A stretch of DNA of 64,000 bases, from the NCBI RefSeq assembly GCF_901000735.1, contig NC_081547.1, forward strand, positions 2,728,001 through 2,792,000, given 5' to 3'. Made by a program: the position numbers and the translations under genes. Numbering within the stretch: the first letter of the stretch is position 1; every line of letters starts with the position of its first letter. The notes under the pieces were generated by a model. The model did not search any database. It saw nothing but the letters and a program-made list of their open reading frames with translations, and was not told the DNA's origin. Shown here piece after piece: positions 1-12,162 of the stretch. This stretch comes from Corylus avellana (taxonomy: Eukaryota > Streptophyta > Magnoliopsida > Fagales > Betulaceae).

Positions 1-348
1 CACGACTGTTCTTTCCCTCTTTAAGATGGTCACACAATTATATGAGCTTAACTTTTGCAGAAATATGAGTTAATTGATTGTTTATAAATATTATGAGTGA
101 CACTATTAATTAACTCTTAGATTAGTTTTTATTAAACAAAAAATCAATAATGGATTAACAATACCACATCGTCATAGTGGGATAATAGTAGAATGAGAGC
201 TTGATATATAGTATTAAATTTTTAAAAAATATTCTTACAACAAAATAAGAGTATAGTTTGAGAAGTAGTTTATGTTAAATGAATTATTTGTTAATGTATT
301 TATTTGTAATCAATAAATATCGAAAGAGCAATCTCTACATTTCCATTT
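1..348. other. AT-rich intergenic sequence
   Basis: No coding, RNA or repeat structure could be supported here. It is the left flank of the foldback element that begins at 358. Confidence 0.5.
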
Positions 349-357
349 TATATTTTA

Positions 358-850
358 GAGGTAATTACTTTTTGTCCTCATGAATTACAGTGTCTAAGCA
401 CTTTTCTTCCATAAACTACTAATTATGACACCTGATCCCATCAAACTATCATCTTATGACAAAAAGCCCATTCCCGTCAGTCGAAGAGGTTAAAATTAAC
501 CGTCAATGGTCATGTGCAAGTCATGTGCCATTTTAAATTTTTTTTCTTCCACTTTTGCCTTCATTTTAAATTATTTTCATGTGTTGAATTAGGGTTTAGG
601 AGGGTATAAGTGTCATTTTTTCGGTCTGAAATTAGGACAAAAGTTGAAGAAAAAAATTTAAAATGGCTCATGATTTGCACATGACCGTTGATTGTCAATT
701 TTAACTCTTTTGAATGATGGAATGAGGTTTTTTATCATAAAATGATAGTTTAATAGGACCAGGTGTCATAATTAATAGTTCATAAAAAAAAAAATATACA
801 AAAAAATACAAAAACATTGTAGTTCATTTGGGCAAAAAAGTAATTACCCC
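358..850. mobile_element. Foldback MULE-like MITE with 9-bp target duplication
   Basis: The two halves are imperfect inverted copies of about 200 bp each. The left half begins GAGGTAATTAC and the right half ends GTAATTACCCC. The 9-mer TATATTTTA flanks the element exactly at 349-357 and 851-859. Long terminal inverted repeats plus a 9-bp duplication are the hallmark of the Mutator superfamily. No transposase is encoded, so the element is non-autonomous. Superfamily assignment rests on structure only. Confidence 0.85.
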
Positions 851-1068
851 TATATTTTATTTTACCACGTATCGCTGATATTGATAGCCGGCCAGTACGA
901 GTTCAACGTTCAAGTGAAAACGTGCTTCAGCTTCACCCTTGCCAGAAGTCAACATTTTTTAAAACCGTGGAAATATGCCCCTAACACATATTGAAGACAT
1001 GGCAATTTTGACTCGTAGGTTGGATCTAAATTCTGGTATATCCTTCTTCTACACCTGACATTTGGATC

Positions 1069-1103
1069 TCTTTCTTTGTTTTTTTTTTTTTTTTTTTGAA
1101 ATG
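1069..1103 (-). mobile_element. Micro retroposon insertion (poly-A tail, 12-bp TSD)
   Basis: A 35-bp T-rich insert is flanked by exact copies of GACATTTGGATC at 1057-1068 and 1104-1115. On the minus strand it reads a few bases, then a long A tract. It has the signature of target-primed reverse transcription truncated almost to the tail. Confidence 0.6.
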
Positions 1104-1115
1104 GACATTTGGATC

Positions 1116-2197
1116 CTCTAGTTTCTACTACAAGACCGCCAAAATTTTATAATCTATGGTCTCTCCAACTTTTTAAAAAAATCTGTGGGCTATTTAAATT
1201 CAATAACTTAGATAATTGGATCTTGATATTGATGACAAAAAAGATATAATATGAAGTTATGGTAAATCTTATATTTAATTCATTCAATCAAATAATAGAC
1301 GTATCTTTCAAGGGCTTAAGTAGCACTAATAAGAATTTTTTTTAATAAATAAAAATATTTAGAGTAGTATAATTTATATCACAATTTATATATATATATA
1401 TATATAAATTGTTGTTACAGTTCATTATTAATAATTAACAATATATAATTAATAAGTCAACTACTAATTAATTAAAAAATTTACTTAATTATTTTATTAA
1501 TTATACTTTTGTGTTAACTTGTAAAATGATTCTTTTGTAGAAATAATTGCACTCCAAATAATACTAATTACACTATTATAAATAAAACTTAAATAGAATT
1601 ATTTCATAATTGTTCAAATTGACAAATTCCGAGTCAAGGAATAAGACTCCCCCCTATCTGACAAAGCCCTGGATAAGTTTTCCTCAGTCTCCACATCAAC
1701 GCCACCTAGGAATTTCCTTTCACTTTGAGCCGTCTGTTTGTCCAAACACATACGCAAACAGTGAGTGCTCTGCCTCTCCTGCCTGCGGACCCCACTGCCA
1801 TATTTTTCTAATTACAAAACAAAACAAAAAAAAATTGTCCAAACACAATTTTGTTTTTTTGTTTTTGTTTTTTTGTTTTTTTTTTTAAGTAACTCCCACA
1901 AAATTAAATTAAAACCAAACAGAGTCTCATAGTCTTTGGTCCTCCACCTAAGACCCCCGAAGCACGCACCTTTTAACGCGGAAATTCTCTCTCTCTCTCT
2001 CTCTCCCTCTCTGTCTCTCTGTGTTCTTAACGCGGCATTCCCACGTTTCTTTATTCAATCCATTTTCTTTATTCAAAGCTCGTCACCTACCAAACCCACG
2101 TATTTTCTAACTAATTTGCAAGAATCAAAGGTCGTACAGAACTCATTTTCACAACCCAGAAACCAAAAGAGCCGAACAGAGAGAGAGAGAGAGAGAG
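1116..2197 (+). promoter_or_regulatory. Upstream region and 5' leader of the PP2C gene
   Basis: AT-rich DNA to about 1900, including a short (AT)n run near 1388, then a compositionally different leader. The leader contains a CT microsatellite (about 1986-2008) and a GA tract (about 2178-2196) that runs directly into the ATG at 2198. CT/GA tracts are common in plant 5' UTRs. No TATA box could be assigned with confidence. Confidence 0.5.
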
Positions 2198-5100
2198 ATG
2201 TTGGAGCAGTGCTGGAGGCCACTGGAGAGTTGCTTTGGATGGGGGCGGAAAGGGGATGAGCTTCTATGGGACACGAACCTCAAGCCTCACGCTTTGGGGG
2301 ACTACTCGATCGCGGTGGTGCAAGCCAACTCGTACCTTGAAGACCAGGGACAGGTGTTCACCTCTCCTTCCGCCACGTACATCGGTGTCTACGACGGCCA
2401 TGGCGGCCCCGAAGCTGCTCGCTTCATCACCCACCATCTCCTCCCTTTCCTTCACAGTAAGTTTACTAACCCATCTGATAGTTTCTTTGCTTTGGTACGG
2501 TATTTCAATTTCAATTGAAAATATAATCCTGTTGGAAAATGAAAGAAAATCAGAAGTCTGAATCTTGGGTTTGATCATCTGGAACTTGAAAATCATTAAC
2601 ATTACAATTTTGCTTAGCTGAGCTGGGTGGCTGGCTAGCTTTAGCTATTCCGTTCTGTCAGTTTTTAATTTCCAGCAATCAAATAGAGGGTTATTTTTAG
2701 AAAATCGTATTTGTAATCACAATTGGCCAAGATAAATTAGCTTCTTTTTCATTTTAAGAATTTAAAATTGTTTCTCTTTCTCTTTTTTTTTTTTTTTTTA
2801 TTGGTTACCCTCAGAGTTTGCAACAGAACAGGGTGGATTGTCAGAGGATGTTATCAAGAAGGCATTTGATGCCACAGAAGAGGGATTCTTACACTTGGTG
2901 AAGCGATCGTTGCCTTCTCGGCCGCAGATTGCTTCAGTGGGTTCATGTTGTCTTCTTGGGGTTATTTCAAATGATGTTTTGTATGTGGCTAATCTCGGCG
3001 ACTCGAGGGCGGTTCTGGGCCGCCGAGAGTCAGAAGGACGGGGAAATAGTCCGGTGGTGGCGGAGCGGTTATCTACTGATCATAATGTTGGAGTGGAGGA
3101 GGTGAGGAAAGAAGTCAAGGCACTTCACCCTGATGATTCACACATTGTGGTGTATACCCAGGGAGTTTGGCGAATCAAGGGCATTATTCAGGTAAGAATC
3201 GTGGTTTTGTCTTCTTTCTGCTTTGTATCTCTATGATGGGTCTGATTGAAGTTAGCTTTGATAGTTTAAGTTTTTCTTTCTGCAAATTGATATGATCTAT
3301 ATGTGGGTCTAATGGTGTTCTGTATGTGCAGAGATTACTTCACAAAATCAATTTGAGTTGATGTATATAGGAATTCATAAATATTTTTTTAATTATGTTA
3401 TCTTTCTGCCGTGCTGGTGTGAATTATATGTGTCAGAATTTGATTATACAACCATTTGGACGTCAGTTTCCCTATGTGCTATATGATGGTCTTTTAGTGT
3501 TTAGGACACTGTTTTTTGCCAGTATGTGCTCTGTTGGATTGCTCAAGTAGAGTTTGCATTTTTCCGAAGTTTGAATGACAAGTTCTTTCAAATTTAAATT
3601 CTTGGTTTGCTTTAAGTGGTGTATCAGAATTTGGTAAAATGTGAAGCTGTGTGACACAAGTAATCGTGGATTTGGAGATTCATACAGATATAAAAGACAT
3701 CTGGTTATGCTATTCTTGGGGATTTTATGGTCATCTCACTTTTGGAATTAAGCCTGTAGGCTGTTGCCTTGCAGCCAGTTTTAGTGGTTTTATATAAAAC
3801 ATAAGACACTTTTCATATCTCTTTCAATTTTATTGGTTAAACTCTCATAGGCATAGAGAAATAGACAATGCGCTTTGTGATTTTGATGCAATGAGTTATA
3901 CGGAGAGGAGATGCCCTTTATTGTTTCCTGCTATGGTAACACCTGGCACGGATAATATGATATGATTAAGAAAATGATTTTTATCTTCTTTTTATCTACT
4001 TTCCTTTTGCAAAATTGAAAGTCTTTAAGTTGATCCTGAACTTTATAAAGAGGGCACTAGAAAAGAATGCTATGTCTTGTTTGAGATCAATGACAAACCA
4101 TGGAGATATTTGTCTTTTAAAAAATTGATTTTGCTCTTATTAGGTGTATCATGTGAAGTACAACTCTTTGGGCATATAGATTCTTAAAGAAATTCTTTCC
4201 TAAAGGGCCTGAACAAAATGTGGAAGTCCTTATCTTCTGTTATCCTTGCTAGTCAAACTTTCTGATGTGGGTGGAATATGTCCTGCTATCTTCACAAGTT
4301 CACATATTCTGGCTTTTTGGCCTCTCTTTCAGACAGCTAAGATCAAGTATGATAATGGGATGCACCTGATGACACAAATTGGTCATTATCACGTGGGGAC
4401 ATTTATCTATATGTGATCAAAGTATGCTTTTGAATTTTGTTAGCAATTGAGAGCCAAAACATTAGGTTTCTGGCCATAGTCGAAATCATACATAAATGGA
4501 TAAATTTATGTATTTCAGCACCATATTGATAGGCTTTAATCCACTTATAGCTGTTTAAGTGGATTTACCTTGATAGCTGCCTCCTTATCTCTAGGTAATG
4601 AATTTTGTGTATATAATCCTAAGGCTGGAAAGTCATTAAATTTATGTTTTCCCTTCATAGGTCTCAAGATCAATTGGAGATGTCTATCTGAAGAAACCCG
4701 AGTTTAACAGAGATCCTCTTTTCCATCACTTTGGATTACCCATTCCTTTAAAAAGGCCTGTAATGACGGCAGAACCCTCAATAGTGAATCGAAAGCTAAA
4801 ACCAAATGACATGTTTTTGATATTTGCATCGGACGGTCTCTGGGAGCATTTAAGCGATGAAGCAGCTGTTGAAATTGTCTTCAAAAACCCAAGAGTTGTA
4901 AGTTGCTGCCAAATTGTATTTGTGCTCTCTTATTTTCTCTGCTACTGTCAAGTGTCAATACATATTTCCGCCTTTTACCATTACAACACAGTTTATGGAT
5001 CTCTATTTCGAACTTGTTATGTTATATAAAAAGATATTAAGAGCTGCCAAAATTTTGTTGCAGGGAATAGCAAAGAGGTTGGTGAGAACTGCCCTTCATG

Positions 5101-5336
5101 AGGCTGCAAGAAAAAGAGAAATGCGGTATGAAGACATACAGCGAATCGAAAAAGGCGTAAGGCGTCATTTTCACGACGATATTACCGTCATTGTTGTATA
5201 TCTGGATCATTCACGAGGTTCTCCAAATGGACTCAAGCATCACAGCCTCCCTAACTGCACTAATGCCCCTGTAGATATTTTCTCCCTAAATGCGGATGTG
5301 GATGATCCAGAGGTCCCACTTCATCCCATCTCCTAA
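2198..5336 (+). CDS. Protein phosphatase 2C, clade D type
   Basis: Ser/Thr phosphatase of the PPM/PP2C family. Model: join(2198..2456, 2815..3191, 4661..4897, 5064..5336). All introns are GT-AG and the frame is continuous, giving 381 residues, the usual size for plant clade D. Metal-binding and catalytic motifs are in order: VYDGHGG (about 64-70), the GSCCLLGVI strand, [18 protein letters not shown] at the start of exon 3, [10 protein letters not shown], and [11 protein letters not shown] near the C-terminus. The N-terminal [23 protein letters not shown] block is followed by LEDQ, as in the family. In Arabidopsis, clade D members at the plasma membrane dephosphorylate H+-ATPases and are inhibited by SAUR proteins; that role is inferred by homology. 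The start ATG directly follows the GA tract. No lesion was seen. The exact orthologue within the clade is not decided. Confidence 0.93.
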
Positions 5337-6443
5337 GCGAACGATACTCCAATAATCTGTTATGTTCTGTACGTACAAGTAGTTATATAGAAAGGTGCAT
5401 CTGGCTTGAAGCCAGGATACGGCCCCAGAATTTTTATTTCACAGGAGAGAGTTTGTACATAATATTGTGAATGAAGGTTAACAGATTGAAGCTCCAGCTT
5501 GGGTTTTGGCCTCATTTTGCGATCCTTTGTTTTGGGATGGTTTTTTTGTGTGTAGGTGTTCTTTTTCTCTATACAATGATTACTGGATTTTTAAGTTCAG
5601 ATGAAATGCATGATGAATTGAAAAGGCCTTAAATTTTGAGTCATATGACAATTGTTCAGTTCAAGAGCTCAGCAGCCCTTCGTTTACGCTTTTGGATTCA
5701 ATGCATTAAACGCACAAGTCTTTCTGAATGCAAGTCTTCGTCAATATTCTTACGTAAAGACTTTAATAAACTTTGATTTGACTGAACGCCAAAACTGTGG
5801 AATTTTTGAATCCTCTAGAGACGTCAGAACTCAGATAAGTCGTTTTCAGCAGTAACAATTTTTGACTGTCAATTTAATATAGAAAGGTGAATTATGATAG
5901 AACTTTCCTCGCAAGTCTTGCCAAACCATTTCTTCTTCACATTGTTCCAAATAATATTATTCTTTATTAAATGGTTTTCTGATCTTATTTGACCCCCTTT
6001 TTTCTCTTTTGTTGACAGCGGAGGAGACAAGGCCCCCCGAAATTCTTAAAAAATAAGGAAAAATATAAAGTAAAAATTCAACAACTCTTGAGTTAACCTC
6101 TCAAAGGTTCCAAAAAGAAAATATTGTGGTGCTGTTGCAGATCCCAACTACCCATTGCCTACCGTTGCCATAGACTATCGTGTGCTTTCTGAAGGAAAAT
6201 TGAAATTGTCTCGTACCTTCCAAAGTTTTGACCGTGTAAAACAAACAAGAATCTAAATTTTAACCATTAAAGATAAAAGGGAATGATAGGGATTTTGCCC
6301 TCTACAAGGGTGGAAATGGAATCCACCCCACAGAAGGGCAGTGGGGGTAAATCTTGTAGATGGGAAAGGGGAGAAACATTGGTTGTTTGGGAGTATTGTA
6401 AACAATTGAAAGTTAGAGGGAGTTAAATGTATTTTTATATTTT

Positions 6444-6446
<3 letters not shown>
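5337..6446. other. PP2C 3' flank and intergenic DNA
   Basis: The first 300 bases are probably 3' UTR of the phosphatase gene. The rest holds short spurious frames only. Confidence 0.45.

Positions 6447-6487
<41 letters not shown>
6447..6487. repeat. (AT)n microsatellite
   Basis: About 20 uninterrupted AT dinucleotides. A second AT run lies near 6800-6820. Confidence 0.9.
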
Positions 6488-6490
<3 letters not shown>

Positions 6491-7865
6491 GGGCCTGGAC
6501 AGGTCCAAGCGGATCAAGCCCCTGATTGCTCCACGATGGGCATTGCACATTAGGAGGTGCCCAGCAAGCATGGGCCCCCGGCCCAAACTTGCCCTCATCT
6601 CTACTATGGGCCTTGGGATAGATGAATTATTCCCATGCGTACGTGGTTTGAAACGCTTGGTTTGCAAATGGCCAAAAACCCAATGATTTGATCATTTCAA
6701 TCAATGTTTCTAATTGTTTCGACTTTCAGTTCAATTGTTTCTTTGATCTTTTATTCTTGCTTAGTAGTTATATCAAAATTGACTAAAAAATAAGTTTTAT
6801 ATATATATATATATATATATTTTAAAAAAACCTATAGTTCAATTATAGAACAATCCCACAATAATATAATAGTTGAACATAACTTAAATATATATAAGAT
6901 TAAGAGAAGGGGAGTAGGGTGGGCGAAGATCGGTTGCATTTATAAGATTGAAATCACAACAACTAGTTAGGAGGAAAATTTTTAAAACATTTTTGAAAGA
7001 AAATGAAACACGTTTATAACTAAATAATTTTTGGTTTGAAAAATTCAAAACTAATTTAATACCCTGAGGCAAAAAGTTTATCAAATTAAAAAACTTAAAC
7101 TAATAATAATCGAGCAATTCTATGACATATATCACCTAAATTAATCCCAAAAATCATACTCATCACAGCATATATCAAATCTCTCTCTCACTTCAATCAT
7201 GGTCTCCCCCACCCCCACCACACCCACCAAAAAAAAAAAGAAGAAGAAAAATGAAGTCCATGGGGGTATTATACTCAAATACTATGTCTTTTTCTAGGGT
7301 CTATCTAAACATCAAAGTGCACAATTTGTCATAAACCCTAAGACCGTTATTTTGTGTGGTAAGAGAGACTTTGTTCATCTTTACGTCTTTAAGTTCATAC
7401 TTCTCCAAGAGTTTGATTAAACTATATAAAATCTCAAAAACTATCAAACCGAGTTCCGGGTTGCCAAACATAGAAGAATTTGCCAGAGTTATGTAGCTAC
7501 TATGATAGAAGACAAACGAGTTATTTGTTGGGGGCACACATAAGGTTTTGTTACAAATGTGTTTTTTTTTTTGGAAACCTAATTACAAAGGTTTTATAAG
7601 TATAAATCGTGTGTCGTTTTATTCTTATATATTGAATAAGTTTTCTAAGTCTGACTATTTCAAAATAACTTTATTTTTTAAGAATTATTCAAAATGTCTC
7701 CACCTCGTTACCAAAATTGTGGTGTTAATCACTTAATAAGTACAAGGACAAACGAATCATTCTTAGCTCAAGCCAAACCCCTCCAAATATTTAATTACTA
7801 TTGTAACACTCTTTTCTTTTCAATATTGGTGATCAATGCTAGCTAGCTAGTAGCTAGGATGTGTT
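6488..7865. other. Intergenic, no gene seen
   Basis: It begins with a moderately GC-rich stretch (6488-6620) that resembles degraded repeat DNA, then becomes AT-rich. No exon-1-like KAI2 sequence was found upstream of the relic at 7944. Confidence 0.4.
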
Positions 7866-7943
7866 ATGCTTGTAACGCCTTTAGATTTGAGTAAATGTGA
7901 TACATGTATACTATTCAGCCTCTTCTATTACTCTTTTTGTAAG

Positions 7944-8096
7944 GTATTTGAATGACGCGGATTACTTTGGAGAGTTCTCGGCAGTAAGAACATTGTGGAA
8001 GTCATTCAAATGGAGGGTCATCATCCGCAGATGAGCGCACCAAAAATCGTAATTCCTGTAATTCTCAGGCATATTATGTACGATATTAGCGCATGA
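7944..8096 (+). pseudogene. KAI2-like exon 2 relic with internal deletion
   Basis: After an intact acceptor (AAG at 7941-7943) the sequence reads [10 protein letters not shown], matching the start of exon 2 in the intact gene at 11718. It then jumps to the 3' end of the exon: from about 7989 another frame reads [19 protein letters not shown] and finishes I-L-R-H-I-M-Y-D-I, ending at the TGA at 8094-8096. About 300 bp of coding sequence is missing between these parts, including the catalytic Asp region. Similarity to the intact gene continues into the preceding intron (from about 7870) and into the 3' UTR (to about 8150), so this is a DNA-level tandem copy and not a retrocopy. Exon 1 was not found. 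Confidence 0.85.
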
Positions 8097-8149
8097 TGTT
8101 TGTGTTTGCTTTTGTTACTAGTTTGTGTTAATTTTCTCTAGTATGGAAG

Positions 8150-8810
8150 CCTGCAAACCTCTTGCAGCTTGTGTGATTCAACAATATCTACCTTGTTTTT
8201 CTTTGCCCTACTAAATCTTTGTTTCATTATGACTTAAAGAGTGAAAGGCTAATTATTAGTCAGGCCTTAAAAACTTATGGATCAGTCATTCCATTTGTGC
8301 TTTCAGCAAGTAGGCCAGGCAACGGGATTAATCTATGCTTTCTATCTTTCAATTGGATATGAATTGCTTGTATGTATTGAAAAGCCTCGAGTTATCTTGC
8401 ACTTGAAGAGAATTCTTTCTAGGTTTGTCTTGCATCTGAGTATCTCTATAACAAATTGTCCATTTATTGACCCGCGAACCATAGTTATTGAACTTAGAAG
8501 TTACACAGGCAGTTGTGGTTAACAATTGTCTCTAATTGCCAACTGCAATTGCCATAAGCGATTATCAAATTTTCATAACCGCAATTGCTCCGCCTTAGAG
8601 GTTTTAAATAACGGTCAGTTAACTATTAATGAAACTCATAACTGCACCGTATAATTGCTTTTTAGAAATTGGCCTTTCGGGCATATTTTGGTGTTTTTGG
8701 CCTTTGTTGAACCTCTAATTTATGGCCTATTTTAGATGGTTTTGGCATTTTAAAAAAAAAATAATTAGAATGATTTAAAATGTAACAAAGCCTAAAAATA
8801 TTATTATTGT
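8150..8810. other. Intergenic, no gene seen
   Basis: It lies between the KAI2-like relic and a foldback element. Only spurious short frames are present. Confidence 0.4.
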
Positions 8811-9185
8811 GGGAAAATTACAGTTTACCCCCCTAAAGTTGACAGCGTTTTTCAATTCGAACACTAAAGTTTCAATTTTTGCAATCCACCCCCCCCCCCC
8901 AAAAGTTTCAAATTTTTGCAATTTAACCAATTGTATTCAAAGCTTCCCATATTGTCCCTAATTTTTTAAAAAAAATTCGGGGTGGCTATCTGGCCATTTT
9001 AGCACCTCCAAATTTTTTTTTTCTTCATAAAAATAAAAATTAGGGGTAATATGGAAATTTTGGGATAATATTGGTCGAATTGAAAAAAAAATTGGAATTT
9101 TGTGGGGGTGAATTTCAAAATTTGAAATTTTAATGTTCGAATTGAAGAACGCTGTCAACTTTGGGGGGTAAACTATAATTTTCCC
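8811..9185. mobile_element. Foldback MULE-like MITE with 9-bp target duplication
   Basis: Inverted halves start GGGAAAATTACAG and end ATAATTTTCCC. The 9-mer TATTATTGT flanks it exactly at 8802-8810 and 9186-9194. A C homopolymer (8888-8899) interrupts the left arm. The element is 375 bp and non-coding. Confidence 0.85.
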
Positions 9186-9194
9186 TATTATTGT

Positions 9195-10194
9195 TATTAT
9201 TTTGATGAAAAAGAACAATTTCATTAAATTCAAAACAAAAACCCTATTTCAAACACACCAAAACATCGTTGTATATATTATTACTATCGTGGTTGGCAAC
9301 TATTAACTGTGTCGGCCTACTCTTAAAATTGCTAACCTCTCCGCCCAAGGTGGTTAGCAATTTTTTTTCAATCACTCACAAAATCAATTATACGATTAAT
9401 AGAGACAATCCTTTTTAATAACCATCCGCTTATACACCCAAATAGAATTTGAACCCACGCATAGAGACAATCCTTTTTAATAGAGATAGGGCTGTTCACC
9501 GACTCTCTGTTGAAGTTAAAAAATTAAAATTAAAAAAATGGTTATTCTCACTTCTGTGTAGATGGTAACTATTTTAGGCGGGCTGGGCATCGTAAGTCAG
9601 GGCCAGGCCAGGCGATTGACAAATTCGTTTCTCAAGTCCAAAGAAAAGGGCTCCTTAATTAAGGTAGCAAAAAGCTTGTAGGCAGCTAAAGCCCAGATGG
9701 GATCCACAAGTTGGACTTTACACTACAGCTGTCATCCTTGCGGATGCATCTGACTTGCGAGGCCTAAAATCAGAGAAGGAGGCATTGCAAGATCGTTTTA
9801 TCGTGACGTTTTTGTTTGAAATTCGTCGGAACAGATTATGCCCGCAAATCTATTGTACGGAAGCTGTTCCTCCCTCAACGATCTCGCCAGATCTTTCATA
9901 TAATTTATTTCGGCAGGTTTGTGGCCTTCGACGCCATGAAGGCGTACGAAGTTGTCAAGGGAGATGGATGGGCCGATGGAGTCCCAGTTTGCATCGAAGA
10001 TGACGGAGGTGGTACTGGTAGGTACTGTCTACTGACATGGAGGAGGATCATAGTTTCGCCAGAGCGAATGAAGTGCACTACTACGTGGGTTGATGAAATG
10101 AATGGCTCACACTAACTCATGCGACAAATCTACGGCCATGCCGATTTTGCAGCAAACTTCCGCAGTGGGCGACAGGGTGGGCCCTAGGATGGAG
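9195..10194. other. Unassigned sequence upstream of the KAI2 array
   Basis: Two overlapping open frames (about 9755-10115) include a run reading FVAFDAMKAYEVVKGDGWAD. I do not recognise a family, codon context is not convincing, and no splice-supported extension was found. A captured or decayed gene fragment is possible. Confidence 0.25.
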
Positions 10195-10375
10195 GAAATG
10201 GAATGGTGTGACTTGGGAGGAAGTGTGAAAGAGAGAAAGAGAGAGGGACGGTGGAAAATTAGGAAATGGAATGTTGGGCGGAAGTGTGAAAGAGAGAAAG
10301 AGAGAGGGACGGTGGAAAATTAGGAAATGGAATGGTGGGCGGAAGTGTGAAAGAGAGAAAGACAGAGGGATGAAC
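10195..10375 (+). repeat. 61-bp tandem repeat, about 2.8 copies
   Basis: A GA-rich unit containing GGAAGTGTGAAAGAGAGAAA recurs at 10219, 10280 and 10341, that is, every 61 bp. The copies are nearly identical, with a few substitutions. It ends about 700 bp before the intact KAI2 gene. Confidence 0.88.
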
Positions 10376-11067
10376 GCCGTTAGTTCACTGGTTTCTTTTA
10401 TTTTTTATTTTTTAAATGAATATTTAATACTATATTTTTATCTCAGGAATTAATTATTTTTACATTTTTTTTTTAATAACAACTAAATCAAAATTTTATT
10501 AAAATTATTGCATCAATATTATAAAATAATTAAAATAAATACTCAATGGTTATATATATCAAAAATTGTAGTCATCCACCGAGTAGTCGTGAAACGAGTC
10601 CCGATCTTGCGAGTAGTTGCCATGCCATGCCATCATCCTAATTAGTAAAGTAGTTGCCGTTGAGGCAGGGTACATTGCCACGCTGATCACATGGAGCCAT
10701 GGACGTAGTTAAGTCGCATTAATGAGACGACGGAACATGCTGCCAAACCATACTCTAAAGGAATGGAAGAGGATAGCACACGTCCAACGTTCAAATTAAA
10801 ATATCTTTTTACCTTCCACAAGGTCGGCCAACAATAGCCCCACGATGAGAATCAAACAGAGGATTAGAATTTAGAAAGAAAATAAATGTAAGCGTTGGAT
10901 GTACCTGATAATTGCTCTTCCACTAATCCTTATCATGAAATATGTGGTGCCAGTGAGCGATCCCAAGAAAAACACGAAAAACAGGAGAAACCAAAGTCAG
11001 CGCTTTCACACCACAAAACCCGGTTCAGCAAGGACAACAGTTACAGAAACGTACACGAAAGCACATA
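10376..11067 (+). promoter_or_regulatory. Upstream region of the intact KAI2-like gene
   Basis: AT-rich to about 10550, then mixed sequence leading to the ATG at 11068. No clear TATA box was identified. It does not resemble the shared promoter of the two downstream copies. Confidence 0.4.
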
Positions 11068-12162
11068 ATGGGGATCGTTGAAGAAGCTCACAACGTGAAG
11101 ATTTTGGGGTCCGGCGAGCGGAACATAGTGCTAGCCCATGGCTTCGGCACCGACCAATCGATGTGGAAGCACCTTGTTCCCCTCCTCCTCGACGACAACC
11201 ACCGGGTCATTTTGTACGATAATATGGGCGCCGGAACAACAAACCCGGACTACTTTGACTTCGAACGCTACTCGACAATTGAGGGTTATGCGTACGACTT
11301 ACTTGCCATTCTAGAAGAGCTTCAACTTGATTCCTGCATTTTAGTGGCCCATTCAGTCTCGGCCATGATCGGCGCCATCGCCTCCATCACGCGCCCCGAT
11401 CTCTTCTCTAAGATCGTCATGCTCAGCTGCTCCCCGAGGTACGTAGGTAGTAGACCTTTGAAAGTGATCATAAAGTTGATCGATCCGATGACATGTAAGT
11501 TATTATTTATCATATAAGTTTATGAATTTGAGCACTTAATAAAGAATATAAAGATATTATTCTAAATTCTGACCAACCATATCTAAATATTTTAGTGATT
11601 CTGAAGTCTTTTCTTTTCAACTAAATAACTCTTTTTAACACCATTGATTTGAGTAAATATATTATTCGATATACATGTATATTGATTGGTCTGTTTGATC
11701 ACTTTTTATATTATAAGGTACTTGAATGATGTGGATTACTATGGAGGATTCGAGCAAGAAGATCTAGACCAGCTATTCGAAGCGATGCGGTCAAACTACA
11801 AGGCGTGGTGCTCAGGGTTCGCCCCACTAGCCGTGGGCGGGGACATGGACTCGGTGGCGGTCCAAGAATTCAGCCGGACACTGTTCAACATGAGGCCAGA
11901 CATAGCCCTGAGCGTGGCTCAGACCATATTCCAAAGCGACTGGAGACAAGTACTAGGCCTCGTCACCGTGCCCTGCCACATAATTCAGAGCATGAAGGAC
12001 TTGGCCGTGCCGGTCATGGTGTCAGAATACTTGCATCAGAACCTTGGCGGTGAGTCCGTCGTTGAAGTCATGTCATCGGACGGTCATCTTCCCCAGTTGA
12101 GCTCGCCGGATGTTGTGATGCCGGTGCTTCTCAGGCATATTCGTTTCGATATTCCTGTATGA
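11068..12162 (+). CDS. KAI2: KAI2-like alpha/beta hydrolase, intact
   Basis: Karrikin/KAI2-ligand receptor family: a small soluble alpha/beta hydrolase that signals through the F-box protein MAX2 and SMAX1-type repressors (known for the family). Model: join(11068..11438, 11718..12162), 271 residues against 270 in Arabidopsis KAI2, with the family's single phase-2 intron. It starts [16 protein letters not shown], and long blocks such as [20 protein letters not shown] and [20 protein letters not shown] identify KAI2 and not D14. The expected triad is present: Ser96 in AHSVSAM, Asp218 in MKDLAVP and His247 in DGHLPQ. Numbering is one higher than Arabidopsis because of an extra Asn in the DDNHR loop. 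The residue two before the nucleophile is Ala where KAI2 and D14 have Gly. No signal peptide is seen, consistent with a cytosolic/nuclear protein. This is the only member of the local array without a disabling lesion. Confidence 0.95.

Noticed and set aside
10195..10375. CRISPR-like array
   Set aside because: Units are contiguous without unique spacers, and the DNA is plant nuclear. It is a simple tandem repeat.
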